DNA from: Streptomyces sp. SKN60
GTDB taxonomy: Bacteria; Actinomycetota; Actinomycetes; Streptomycetales; Streptomycetaceae
NCBI RefSeq assembly: GCF_026236535.1
Contig: NZ_JAHTMW010000001.1
Span: 248,001-312,000, forward strand
DNA length: 64,000 nucleotides
Direction: 5' to 3'
This document shows positions 37,413 through 45,837 of this stretch, piece after piece. Position 1 is the stretch's first letter, and every line of letters starts with the position of its first letter. The notes under the pieces were generated by a model. It was given only the letters and a program-made list of their open reading frames with translations. It did no database searches and was not told where the DNA came from. The position numbers and the translations under genes were made by a program.

Positions 37413-38717
37413 GTGAAGAGGCAACGGGGTACCGGGCGCGGCCGGGGCACGGCCGCGGGGTACGGGCGGGCGGCCGGGGCGCTGGCCACGGCACTGTGCG
37501 CGGGCCTCGCCCTGCCGGGCGGGGCGTGGGCGGCGGCCGGCGGCGACGGCGCGTACGCCTTCGACGGAGCCGCGCAGCAGGTGAAGGGCGCCGTCTCCAA
37601 CCTGGACGCCGCGCGGCTGAAGGCCGGCCAGACCTACCGCGACACCATCAAGAAGGACGGCAAGCTCTACTACCGCGTCGACCTCGACACGAAGCAGAAC
37701 GCGTACGTCTCCGTCGTCGCCGTCCCCAAGAAGGGCGGCAAGGCCACCTACGGCGACGGCATCAAGGTGAGCATGCAGGACGGCTCCAACAGCCAGTGCG
37801 GCTACCAGACCGCCTCCTTCTCCGGCGACTTCACCCGGCCGATCGCCGCGTACGCCCACCGCACCATCGAGCCGGAGTCGACGAGCTGCACGCAGGCCGG
37901 CGCGTACTACGTCCTCGTCGAGCGCGACTCCAAGGACGGCTCGGACGGCGGCGACTGGGACCTGGAGATCCGCTATCTGACCGAGCCGGGCCTCTCCAAG
38001 GCACCCGGCCCGACCGCGCTGCCCTCGAACTGGGCCTCCGGCACGCCCCAGCCGCCCACCGGCGGCCCGCAGCGGCGCGACGGCGGCGCCGGCTTCACCG
38101 ACGCCACCTCGCTGACGCAGGGCGAGTGGCGCACCGACCTCGCGCCGGGCCGGACGGTCTACTACCGGGTGCCGGTCGACTGGGGCCAGCAGCTCTTCGC
38201 CAGCGCCGAACTGGGCAGCAGCCCGGCCGGCGACGCCTACGTCTCCAACGCGCTGGTGCTCTCCCTGGAGAACCCGGCGCGCGGCCACGTCGACCAGGAC
38301 TCCATGACGTACTCCGGCGACCCGGCGACCATGGCGCTCGACCCGGAGCGCCCGGTGGCCTATGAGAACCGCTTCGCGTCCAACGACTCCACCAGCGCCA
38401 TGCGCTTCGCCGGCTGGTACTACCTGTCGGCGACCCTCAGCCCGGAACTGGCCAAGGACTACGGGGACAAGCCGCTGCCGCTGACCCTGCGCGTGAACAT
38501 CACGGGCCAGGCCAAGCCCGCACCGCCGTACGCCGGGCCCGCCGGCGTCTTCTCGGTGACCGCGGACGACCGCGACGCGGCCGCCAGCGGCCAGAGCGCC
38601 GGCGAGGCCGAACGCAGCGGCACCCTGAAGATCGTCGGCGCGGCCGGCATCGGCGCGGGCAGCGTGCTGCTGCTCGGCCTGGGCGCCTGGTGGCTCCTGG
38701 CCCGTAGGGCGCGCTGA
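37413..38717 (+). CDS. Secreted, C-terminally membrane-anchored protein of unknown function
   Basis: Not recognised. The 434-residue protein has a basic start and a hydrophobic signal segment (GALATALCAGLALPGGAWA, cleavage likely after AWA). A beta-rich extracytoplasmic body follows in two similar halves: LKAGQTYRDTIKKDGKLYYRVDLD near the front, then DLAPGRTVYYRVPVDWGQQLF. One C-terminal membrane helix (GAGSVLLLGLGAWWLLA) ends in ARRAR. The two matching segments suggest duplicated pre-peptidase C-like beta domains. The start is GTG 37413 after GAGGGGAAG. It is convergent with the kinase gene, eight bases apart. Confidence 0.8.
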   Translation: MKRQRGTGRGRGTAAGYGRAAGALATALCAGLALPGGAWAAAGGDGAYAFDGAAQQVKGAVSNLDAARLKAGQTYRDTIKKDGKLYYRVDLDTKQNAYVSVVAVPKKGGKATYGDGIKVSMQDGSNSQCGYQTASFSGDFTRPIAAYAHRTIEPESTSCTQAGAYYVLVERDSKDGSDGGDWDLEIRYLTEPGLSKAPGPTALPSNWASGTPQPPTGGPQRRDGGAGFTDATSLTQGEWRTDLAPGRTVYYRVPVDWGQQLFASAELGSSPAGDAYVSNALVLSLENPARGHVDQDSMTYSGDPATMALDPERPVAYENRFASNDSTSAMRFAGWYYLSATLSPELAKDYGDKPLPLTLRVNITGQAKPAPPYAGPAGVFSVTADDRDAAASGQSAGEAERSGTLKIVGAAGIGAGSVLLLGLGAWWLLARRAR

Positions 38718-38725
38718 AATACGGC

Positions 38726-39979
38726 CTAGGCCTGGAGCAGGGCCCAGATCCCCACGGCGAAGCACACCAGGGCGGTGATCAGGACCGGCACCGCCACCTT
38801 GGCGGGCGGCCCCGGCCGGCGTACGGGGACCACGGCGGGCTGGTTGTGCGGCTGCTGCTGCCCGTACGGCACGGCCGCCGTGGGCGTCTGGGCGAAGGCG
38901 GCCGGGGCGGCGGGGGCCGCGACCACCCGCTGGGTCGGCGTCTGCGGCGCGGGCGCCTGCACGGGTGCGTGCTGCGGTGGCGGCGGCAGATGGAAGCTGC
39001 CGGTCTCGGACGGCCCCGGCAGGGGCGGTACGGCGTCCTGGTGCGGTGAGGGCTGCTGTACGGGTACGGGCGCGGGCGCGGCCGGGGCCGGGGCCGCGGG
39101 CTGCGGGCCGTCCGGGCCGAAGCCGGCCGGCAGCGGGCCGATCTGGTCGAAGACCTCGACCGGCTCCTCACCGGCCATGGGCTCCGGCAGCAGCTCGACG
39201 GCCGCCGTGAGCGCCTTGCGCGCCCCCGTGGCCGTCTTGAACCGCGCCTGCGGGTCGGGTTGCAGCAGCCCGGCGAGGACCTGCCAGAGCGGCTCCGGGA
39301 TGCCCTGCGGGGCGCCCGGCGTGCCGTGCGCCCGGAAGTGCTCCACGAGGGCCTGCGAGTCGGGCTTGCGGCCCTGGAGCAGATAGAGCGCGACCAGACC
39401 GGCCGCGAACAGATCGGCCGTGAAGTCGGGTTCGGCGCCCATCAGTTGCTCGGGCGCGAAGTAACCGGGCGTCCCCACCACGTAGTTGGTCTCGGTGAGG
39501 CGGGGCTCGCCCTTGCGCATCGAGATGCCGAAGTCGGAGAGCCGCAGGTGCGGCCGTCCGGTGCCGGTGACCTCCATGAGGATGTTCGCCGGCTTGATGT
39601 CGCGGTGCACGACCCCCTCTGCGTGCACCGCGGCCAGACCGGACAGCAGCTGGTCGAGCAGGACGCACACGAACCGGGGCGGCAGCGCGCCGTAGTCCCC
39701 GATCACGTGCGCCAGCGAGCCGCCCGCCACCAGGTCCATCGTGAAGAGGACCTTGTCGTCGTCTGCGGCCCAGCTGGCCGGGGCGAGGACATGCGGGTGG
39801 TCGATGCGCAGCGCCTGCTCGCGCACGAAGCGGAGCAGCGCGTGGGCGTCGCTCTGCTGGAGCACCTTGGCCGCCACGTAACGGCGGCGCCGGTGGTCCC
39901 AGGCACGCCAGACCGCGCCGATCCCGCCGCGGCCGATCGGATCGATCAGCTCGTACCGACCCGCGAAGACCTCACCCAT
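38726..39979 (-). CDS. Serine/threonine protein kinase, tail-anchored
   Basis: A 417-residue Hanks-type kinase that looks active. The glycine loop is GRGGIG (16-21), the ATP-binding Lys is Lys38 in AAKVL, the catalytic loop is HRDIKPAN with Asp127, and DFG is present as SDFGIS. After the kinase domain (to about 270) comes a Pro/Gln/Ala-rich cytoplasmic linker of about 120 residues. A single helix lies at the extreme C-terminus (VLITALVCFAVGIWALLQA) with no extracellular domain, so it may sense intracellular cues. It lies 31 bases downstream of the HTH regulator and may share its transcript. Confidence 0.92.
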   Translation of the reverse strand: MGEVFAGRYELIDPIGRGGIGAVWRAWDHRRRRYVAAKVLQQSDAHALLRFVREQALRIDHPHVLAPASWAADDDKVLFTMDLVAGGSLAHVIGDYGALPPRFVCVLLDQLLSGLAAVHAEGVVHRDIKPANILMEVTGTGRPHLRLSDFGISMRKGEPRLTETNYVVGTPGYFAPEQLMGAEPDFTADLFAAGLVALYLLQGRKPDSQALVEHFRAHGTPGAPQGIPEPLWQVLAGLLQPDPQARFKTATGARKALTAAVELLPEPMAGEEPVEVFDQIGPLPAGFGPDGPQPAAPAPAAPAPVPVQQPSPHQDAVPPLPGPSETGSFHLPPPPQHAPVQAPAPQTPTQRVVAAPAAPAAFAQTPTAAVPYGQQQPHNQPAVVPVRRPGPPAKVAVPVLITALVCFAVGIWALLQA

Positions 39980-40010
39980 CGCGCTGCGCCCGCTCCCCGT
40001 ACCGTCGGCG

Positions 40011-40559
40011 TTAGTTCTGGTGCGACTCGTAGTGGGCGACCGCGTCGGAGGTGCGCCCCGCGCCGTACACCCGGAGGAACTCTGCCAGCTCGGGGTGGAC
40101 CGGCGCGAGCGAGTCGGCCGCCTCGATGATGTCGCCGGCCGCGGCCACGGAGCGCAGCAGGGACTGGATCTCGCGCACCACGCGGCGCACGGTGGGCGCG
40201 CCGCTGCTGGAGGTGGTCTGGCTGCCGGCGGTGAGCACGGAGCCGCCCTGGGACTTCTTGATCTCGTCCATCCGGTCGGTGGCCTCGGCGGCGCTGACGC
40301 TGCCGTCGGCTACCTGGCCGGCCAGATCCTGCAGGGCCTGGACACGCTGGACGACCGCGGGATTGCCGATCTTGGCCCGCTGGCCGCTCATCAGCTGGGA
40401 CAGCATGGGCGCCGAGAGCCCGAGCACGGCGGCGAGCCTGGCCTGGTTCAGCCCGAGGTCGTCGATCAGTCGACGGAAGAGCGCCCCCAACGGCTCCCCG
40501 TACCAACTGCGCTGAAGCTCCCTGGCTCTGGCCGTGGCTTCCTGCTGCGCTGTATCCAT
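40011..40559 (-). CDS. Helix-turn-helix DNA-binding regulator
   Basis: A 182-residue regulator. The HTH lies near residues 28-60 (LGLNQARLAAVLGLSAPMLSQLMSGQRAKI), XRE-like. A helical C-terminal half (RRVVREIQSLLRSVAAAGDIIEAADSL) is likely for dimerisation or sensing. ATG 40559 is preceded by GGGGAG at good spacing; the frame is open further to 40670. It sits directly upstream of the Ser/Thr kinase on the same strand, so the kinase may phosphorylate it, but that is inference only. Confidence 0.83.
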   Translation of the reverse strand: MDTAQQEATARARELQRSWYGEPLGALFRRLIDDLGLNQARLAAVLGLSAPMLSQLMSGQRAKIGNPAVVQRVQALQDLAGQVADGSVSAAEATDRMDEIKKSQGGSVLTAGSQTTSSSGAPTVRRVVREIQSLLRSVAAAGDIIEAADSLAPVHPELAEFLRVYGAGRTSDAVAHYESHQN

Positions 40560-40691
40560 TACTACTTCTCCCCATCCCTTGGGTTCGCCACTGCGAACCC
40601 CGGTCAGCATCTTACGGAGCGTGGTCGCCCACGGGGAGTCCCAATCCTTTTGCGGGATACGGGGGGTCACCCGGTACTCTGGTCTCGTTCC

Positions 40692-40764
40692 GGGGCCTTA
40701 GCTCAGTTGGTAGAGCGCTGTCTTTGCATGGCAGATGTCAGGGGTTCGACTCCCCTAGGCTCCA
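40692..40764 (+). tRNA. tRNA-Ala (TGC)
   Basis: Complete 73-base cloverleaf with acceptor GGGGCCT/AGGCTCC. The anticodon arm is CTGTC-TTTGCAT-GGCAG with TGC at 40735-40737. The T-arm is AGGGGTTCGACTCCCCT. CCA is not encoded. A TACTCT -10-like element at 40675-40680 precedes it. Confidence 0.97.
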
Positions 40765-40769
40765 CCGGA

Positions 40770-40816
40770 AGAAAGCCCCTCCGACCTGCGAAAACGCGGG
40801 CCCGGAGGGGCTTTCT
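40770..40816 (+). terminator. tRNA-Ala terminator
   Basis: AGAAAGCCCCTCCG and CGGAGGGGCTTTCT form a perfect 14-base outer stem around a GC-rich inner loop, six bases past the tRNA. Confidence 0.88.
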
Positions 40817-40925
40817 GGCGTACCTCCGCGCGCCTGCGGCGGGCCCGTCGCGCCTGCCGTGACTGGACACCGACCGGACAGGCGATCGACAATACGTCGC
40901 TATTTCACAGGTTAGGGAACTCTTC

Positions 40926-42200
40926 ATGCATCGCGGTTTCGCGCTGCGATGGTCACATGGCACCGTCGCCGAGCTGCTCACCGGCCGGAACAACAGCCTC
41001 GGTCTCCTGAGGCTGATCCTGGCCTCGGCGGTGGTCGTGTCGCACGCCCGCATCCTCGGATACGGGGGCAGGGAGTACCTGCACGCCTTCAGCGGCGGCC
41101 AGACCGACCTGGGCAAGCTCTCGGTCTACGGCTTCTTCGTCCTGTCCGGAATCCTCGTCACCCGCAGCGGTGTCCGTCTGACGCTCGGTCGATTCCTGTG
41201 GCACCGGGTCCTGCGGATCCTGCCCGGGTTCTGGGTGTGCCTGCTCGTCGCCGCGTTCGTGGCCGCTCCGCTGCTCTACTGGCGCCTCCACTCCACGATG
41301 GAGGGCTTCGGCGGGCCCGCCGGCCCCGTCGACTACCTGACGGGGAACTGGGCGGTCGCGACCCAGCAGTACGACATATCGGGTGTCATGGCGGACGCGC
41401 GATCGACGGGGCTCGTCCACAACGGAGCGTTCAACGGCGCGTTGTGGAGCCTCCGCTACGAGTTCCTCTGCTACCTCGCCGTGGCGGCGCTGGCGGTGAC
41501 CGGCGTGCTGGCGCGAGCGCGCCGCGCCGTCGTCCTGATCACCGCGGTCCTCGGCTGGCTCGTCATACGTGAGGCGAGCACGGACGCGTTCTGGGCGGGC
41601 CCGTACAGCGCTCACGGCCTGCCGATCTTCCAGCTTCCGCCGTTCGGCCAGATCAACGCCTCGTTCCTCGTGTACCTCGGATTCGCCTTCGCCCTGGGCG
41701 CGGTGATCGAGCTCTACAAGGAGCGGGTGCCGGTCAGCGACCCGCTCGGGATCGCGGCCCTCGTCGTCCTGCTGGGAAGCCTGCACTTCGGCTACCTGTT
41801 CACCGTCGGCATCCCGGCCTTCGCCTACCTGCTGGTCTGGCTCGCCATCCGGCTGCCGGCACCCTGCCGTCGCATCGGCGCCAAGAACGACTACTCGTAC
41901 GGCATCTACATCTACGGCTTCCTGGTGCAGCAGACGCTGGCCCTGCTCGGCCTGGCCCGTTGGGGCCTGGCCGCGTACCTGGCGCTGACCTTCGTCCTGA
42001 CCGTGCTGCTCGCCGCGGCGTCCTGGCACCTCGTCGAACGTCCGGCCATGCGGGCGAAGGACCTGCGCCTCGGCAGGCGAGGCGCCGCCGGCGGCGCGGG
42101 GAAGGGCGGCGACGCGGGGAAGGGCGGCCCGAGCCGGTTCGAGCGCCCGGCCGACGTCGTCACGGCCCCGCCGAACGAGGAAGTGCGCGCGGGCCACTGA
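40926..42200 (+). CDS. Acyltransferase 3 (OafA-type) membrane protein
   Basis: A 424-residue integral membrane acyltransferase with about ten hydrophobic segments. The family opening is visible as NNSLGLLRLILASAVVVSHA, whose His is the expected catalytic residue, followed by YGFFVLSGILVTRSG and RFLWHRVLRILPGFW. Such enzymes add acetyl or other acyl groups to cell-surface sugars or to secondary metabolites. The ATG at 40926 follows AGGTTAGGGAAC. The C-terminal 45 residues are a Gly/Lys-rich tail. It stands just after tRNA-Ala, in a part of the window that interrupts the conserved order, so it may be acquired. Confidence 0.88.
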   Translation: MHRGFALRWSHGTVAELLTGRNNSLGLLRLILASAVVVSHARILGYGGREYLHAFSGGQTDLGKLSVYGFFVLSGILVTRSGVRLTLGRFLWHRVLRILPGFWVCLLVAAFVAAPLLYWRLHSTMEGFGGPAGPVDYLTGNWAVATQQYDISGVMADARSTGLVHNGAFNGALWSLRYEFLCYLAVAALAVTGVLARARRAVVLITAVLGWLVIREASTDAFWAGPYSAHGLPIFQLPPFGQINASFLVYLGFAFALGAVIELYKERVPVSDPLGIAALVVLLGSLHFGYLFTVGIPAFAYLLVWLAIRLPAPCRRIGAKNDYSYGIYIYGFLVQQTLALLGLARWGLAAYLALTFVLTVLLAAASWHLVERPAMRAKDLRLGRRGAAGGAGKGGDAGKGGPSRFERPADVVTAPPNEEVRAGH

Positions 42201-42210
42201 CAGAGGCGAA

Positions 42211-42227
42211 GCCCGCCCTTGGCGGGC
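42211..42227 (+). terminator. Hairpin after the acyltransferase gene
   Basis: GCCCGCC-ctt-GGCGGGC, 7 base pairs with a short loop, ten bases past the stop codon. Confidence 0.6.
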
Positions 42228-42279
42228 CTCCGCCCCTGATTTAGGCTGTGAGCCTGATCACAACAGAAGGCGGTCGTCG

Positions 42280-42873
42280 ATGTCCGGCACGGAATCCTCC
42301 GACTACACCCAGCGGCTCGCGCGGCTGGAGAGCTCGGGGATCAAACGTCTGCTGCCCACTCAGGCGCCGTACCGGTGGAATCTGAAGCGGCTGGGTCTGG
42401 GGCGGGTCCTGGACGTCGGCTGCGGCATCGGGCGGAACCTGCTGAACTGCGGGCCGGACAGTGTGGGTGTCGACCACAACGCGACCTCGGTCGCCACGTG
42501 TCGTGAGCGGGGGCTGAACGCGTACACGCCGGACGAGCTGGCCGCGGCCCCGGACTGCGGCCCGGGTTCGTTCGACAGTCTGCTGTGCGCGCATGTCCTG
42601 GAGCACATGGACGAGACGCTGGGGAACTCGGTCCTGGAGCAGTACCTGCCGCTGGTGAAGCCCGGCGGCTCGGTGGTGCTGATCTGTCCGCAGGAGGCGG
42701 GCTACAAGACGGACGCGACGCATGTGCGCTTCGTCGACTTCGACGGGCTGCGCGCGCACGCCGAGAAGGCGGGTCTGGTCGTCGAGCGCAGCTACTCCTT
42801 CCCGTTCGCCCGGTCGATCGGCAAGGCCTTCCCCTACAACGAGTTCGTGCTTGTGGGGAAGAAGGCTTCCTGA
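42280..42873 (+). CDS. Class I SAM-dependent methyltransferase
   Basis: A 197-residue Rossmann-fold methyltransferase. The SAM loop is VLDVGCGIGRNLLN (about 45-58), the acidic motif II is SVGVDHNA, and the post-motif region DSLLCAHVLEHMDE is typical of methyltransferase type 11 proteins. The ATG at 42280 follows AAGGCGG. A TAGGCT -10-like box lies at 42243. It precedes an MFS gene on the same strand, 75 bases away. The substrate is unknown. Confidence 0.87.
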   Translation: MSGTESSDYTQRLARLESSGIKRLLPTQAPYRWNLKRLGLGRVLDVGCGIGRNLLNCGPDSVGVDHNATSVATCRERGLNAYTPDELAAAPDCGPGSFDSLLCAHVLEHMDETLGNSVLEQYLPLVKPGGSVVLICPQEAGYKTDATHVRFVDFDGLRAHAEKAGLVVERSYSFPFARSIGKAFPYNEFVLVGKKAS

Positions 42874-42935
42874 CGGGGAAAGTGGCCCAGTCGTACTGCC
42901 ACTCAATGGACCGGGATCTCTGGGCCACCGAGCCC

Positions 42936-42941
42936 TAGATT
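42936..42941 (+). promoter_or_regulatory. -10 element giving a probably leaderless MFS transcript
   Basis: TAGATT ends seven bases before the A of the ATG at 42949, the normal distance to a transcription start. The GGGG directly before the ATG is too close to act as a ribosome site. Confidence 0.5.
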
Positions 42942-42948
42942 CAGGGGT

Positions 42949-44199
42949 ATGACGACGACGGAGCGCACGGAGAACACCGAGGGCGGGGAGAGCACGGCCC
43001 GTCCTGAGGGGCGGGCGCGGCGGGGGCTGTTGGTCGCGCAGTTCGGCAACTCCGTGGGGGACGGGGCCTTTTATGTGACCTCGGCGCTGTACTTCTCCCG
43101 GATCGTCGGGCTGTCCGCGGCGCAGATCGGCGCCGGGCTCGCCCTCGCCTGGGGCATCGGCTCGCTGGCCGGGGTGCCGCTCGGGCACCTCGCCGACCGG
43201 CGCGGCGCACGCGGCAGCGCCGTACTGCTCGCGCTGGCCACCTCGGCGGCGGTCGCCTCCTTCCTGCTCATCCGCGACTTCGTGCCCTTCCTGCTCGCCG
43301 CGACCCTGTACGCCACGGCCCAGAGCGGTCTCGCCGCCGCCCGGCAGGCGCTGCTCGCCGGGCTCGTCGGGCCGGCGGCCCGGGTCGGCATGCTGGCCCG
43401 GCTGCAGGCCACGCTCAACGCCGGGCTCGCCGTCGGCGCCGCGCTCGGCGGACTCGCCATCGCCGACGGCACCCGCACCGCCTACCTCGCCGTCTTCGCC
43501 CTCGACGCGCTCGGCTTCCTCTTCTGCGCCCTGGTGCTCCGCAGCCTCCCGGCGGTGCCCGCCAGCCCGGCCGGCGCTGCCGGCGAGCCCCGGCTCGTGG
43601 TGCTGCGGGACCGCCCGTACGCGCTGCTCGCCCTGCTCAACGCCATCCTGCTGCTCCGCATGCCGCTGCTCAGCCTGGCCCTTCCGCTGTGGATCGTGGA
43701 GCGCACCACGGCCCCGGGCTGGACGGTCTCGGCCCTCTTCGTCCTCAACACCGGTGCGGTGATGCTGTTTCAGGTGCGGGCCGCGCGCTCGGTGACCGGG
43801 CTGCCGGAGGCCACCCGCGCGGTGGGATGGTCCAGCGCCGTGATGCTCGGCTCCTGTGCGGTGTTCGCGGTGACCGCCGTCGGATTCGGCGCCTGGCCCA
43901 CGGTCGCCGTCCTGGTGCTCGGCGCGGTGCTCCAGGTCGTCGCCGAGATGCGGCACTCCGCCGGCTCGTGGCAGATCGGTTTCGCGCTCGCCCCGGCCGA
44001 CCGGATCGGCCAGTACCAGGGCTTCTACGGCACGGGCGTGCCGGTCGCGCGGACCCTCGGGCCGCTGCTCGTCACCACGCTGCTGATCGGCTGGGGCGTG
44101 GCCGGCTGGCTGCTCCTGGGCGCGGTCTTCCTGGTCGCGGGCCTGGCCACGGGCCCCGCGGTGCGCTGGGCGGAGCGCTCCCGGAGCGCCGCCCACTGA
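42949..44199 (+). CDS. MFS transporter
   Basis: A 416-residue permease with about 12 hydrophobic segments. The MFS loop 2-3 motif is GVPLGHLADRRGARGS. An acidic N-terminal tail of about 25 residues precedes the first helix (LLVAQFGNSVGDGAFYVTSAL). It is most similar in general layout to drug/proton exporters. The ATG at 42949 seems to lack a ribosome site and to be read from a leaderless message. Substrate unknown; it may be paired with the upstream methyltransferase. Confidence 0.86.
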   Translation: MTTTERTENTEGGESTARPEGRARRGLLVAQFGNSVGDGAFYVTSALYFSRIVGLSAAQIGAGLALAWGIGSLAGVPLGHLADRRGARGSAVLLALATSAAVASFLLIRDFVPFLLAATLYATAQSGLAAARQALLAGLVGPAARVGMLARLQATLNAGLAVGAALGGLAIADGTRTAYLAVFALDALGFLFCALVLRSLPAVPASPAGAAGEPRLVVLRDRPYALLALLNAILLLRMPLLSLALPLWIVERTTAPGWTVSALFVLNTGAVMLFQVRAARSVTGLPEATRAVGWSSAVMLGSCAVFAVTAVGFGAWPTVAVLVLGAVLQVVAEMRHSAGSWQIGFALAPADRIGQYQGFYGTGVPVARTLGPLLVTTLLIGWGVAGWLLLGAVFLVAGLATGPAVRWAERSRSAAH

Positions 44200-44404
44200 C
44201 CCGTACGAGTGGTGTTCATCGGAAGAACTGCGCGGCGGCTGCGTGCCTCCGGACATCCCGGAGTCGCGTCCCCATCATGAGCAATGTACGAAAAGCGCGC
44301 AATCCGAAATGAACCATCCGAGAACGGCCCAGAACCCCGCGAGGCACGCGAACCGCGCGGAACCCTCGGGCCCTCGGGACTCGACACCACGAAAGTGAGG
44401 GGTC

Positions 44405-44839
44405 ATGGCCACCGCCAAGGTCAAGCAGTTCTGGACCGCCTTCGTCTCCGTCCTCGTCGCCCTGCTCGCCTCCCTCGGCCTGGCGACGCCCGCCACCGCC
44501 GCCACCGCCCAGCCGGTCCTCGCCCAGGGCGACGAGCCGGCCCCGGCCGGCGGCGCCGAGGCCCGCGCGGAGCGCGCGGCCGTGCCGCTGCCCGCCCAGC
44601 GAACGGCACCCCACTGGCACCTCGCGCAGGGCCGCGCCCTGCCGCCCACCATCAAGCAGCGCATCGGCGCCGAGGCACACGGTTCCTCCCCGGCCGTCCG
44701 TCACCTGCCGGTCGACGGCGACGCGGCCGACGGCCACGGTGCGGCGTACGGCTCGGAGTACGGTTCCGGTTCCGGCTCGGCGTACGGCTCCGGCTCGGCC
44801 GAGCTGGCCGGCCTGGCGCTGACCGGCCGGACCGCGTAG
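44405..44839 (+). CDS. Small secreted protein, Ser/Gly/Tyr-rich C-terminus
   Basis: Not recognised. The 144-residue protein begins with a signal peptide (KQFWTAFVSVLVALLASLGLATPATA, cleavage likely after ATA). A mature part rich in Ala and Pro follows, then a low-complexity tail with repeated Tyr-Gly-Ser units (about 110-130: AAYGSEYGSGSGSAYGSGS). The ATG at 44405 has GTGAGGGGTC upstream. No transmembrane anchor follows, so it should be released or wall-associated. It stands alone on a 205-base upstream gap. Confidence 0.68.
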   Translation: MATAKVKQFWTAFVSVLVALLASLGLATPATAATAQPVLAQGDEPAPAGGAEARAERAAVPLPAQRTAPHWHLAQGRALPPTIKQRIGAEAHGSSPAVRHLPVDGDAADGHGAAYGSEYGSGSGSAYGSGSAELAGLALTGRTA

Positions 44840-44901
44840 GGCGCGGCGGGAACCTCCGCCGCGCCCCGCTCGCTCGTACGACCGCCCGTACGTCGTTCGT
44901 G

Positions 44902-44946
44902 CCGCAGTCCGAACGACCGCAGTCCGAACGGCCGCAGTCCGTACCG
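44902..44946. repeat. Three tandem 15-base repeats
   Basis: Units at 44902, 44917 and 44932 follow CCGCAGTCCGAACGA with a few changes in the third. They lie between convergent genes. Confidence 0.85.
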
Positions 44947-44980
44947 CGATCCGCAGAACGCAGCCCGTACCGGCCGGCGA

Positions 44981-45673
44981 TCAGCGACGTTCCTCGTCGC
45001 GCTTCGCGGCCTCCTCCTCGGCCTCCTTGGCCGCCACCCCGGGATCGAGTGACGCACCGCCGTCGTCGACGGACGACAGCCCGGTCTCCTCGTCCACCTC
45101 GGTGGGAGCGGGAGGTTCGACCAGCCAGTCGGGGTTGGCCTGCTTGTCCCACCACTTCCAGGCGGCGATCGCGCCGCCGACCAGAAGCCCGAGGACCACG
45201 AGGCCCTTGGCGAGACGTCCGCACTTCGCGCGACGCTCGTGCTTCTTCATGATCTTCTCGACGTCCCTCGGCGTCACCTGACCGCGCAGCGCGGCCCAGG
45301 CGGCGGTCGAGCGCGACCCGGCCTCCTCCAGGACCGGACCGGTCGCGGCAACCGCGTGCTCGACACGCGGAACGGTGTAGTCGGCCGCCTGACGGGCGGC
45401 CTTGCGGGTCACGGCCGCACAGCGCTGCGCGGCCTCGTCGACCCGCGGCGGCACGTGCGGTGCGACCAGCGCGTCGTACTGCGTACGCGCCTGAACACGG
45501 GCCTGCGACGCGGCCTTGGAGACTTTCGGGGCGAGCCTGACGCGCGCCTCGTGTGCGTACTGAACGGCCTGGTCCCTGGCTGTCTCGGCGTACGGCGCCA
45601 CCACTTCCGCGGCGTGCACGACGCTCTCCTTCGCCGAACCTGTCGCGGCGCGCACGCTGTCCATGCGGGTCAC
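44981..45673 (-). CDS. DUF5324 family membrane protein
   Basis: A 230-residue protein, a common Streptomyces family of unknown function. The first 150 residues are Ala-rich amphipathic helices (for example SVRAATGSAKESVVHAAEVV, then KAARQAADYTVPRVEHAVAA), like apolipoprotein or late-embryogenesis-type repeats. One membrane helix follows at about 160-180 (GLVVLGLLVGGAIAAWKWW) and an acidic tail ends the protein. The GTG start is at 45673. It is divergent from the cyclophilin gene with 164 bases between. Confidence 0.85.
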   Translation of the reverse strand: MTRMDSVRAATGSAKESVVHAAEVVAPYAETARDQAVQYAHEARVRLAPKVSKAASQARVQARTQYDALVAPHVPPRVDEAAQRCAAVTRKAARQAADYTVPRVEHAVAATGPVLEEAGSRSTAAWAALRGQVTPRDVEKIMKKHERRAKCGRLAKGLVVLGLLVGGAIAAWKWWDKQANPDWLVEPPAPTEVDEETGLSSVDDGGASLDPGVAAKEAEEEAAKRDEERR

Positions 45674-45837
45674 GGGATTCCTCCTCCTCGGTGGCGATGT
45701 CGGTTTTTCACCTTTCCATCCTTTTTGGAATCATGCCTGCCGTACCGCGCTCCGGCATGCGGGGCGGGCATCCGGGGCATGCGGCCATGCGAGGATGCGC
45801 ACGAACGTGTGTGGTGTGGTGTGGAGGAAGGCAGAAC

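Noticed and set aside
36888..40816. Integrated element between tRNA-Ile and tRNA-Ala
   Set aside because: No integrase, no direct repeat of a tRNA 3' end and no drop in GC content. The intervening genes look chromosomal, so only lineage-specific insertion of ordinary genes is supported.
44902..44946. CRISPR array
   Set aside because: Only three head-to-tail 15-base units with no spacers, and no cas gene in the window.
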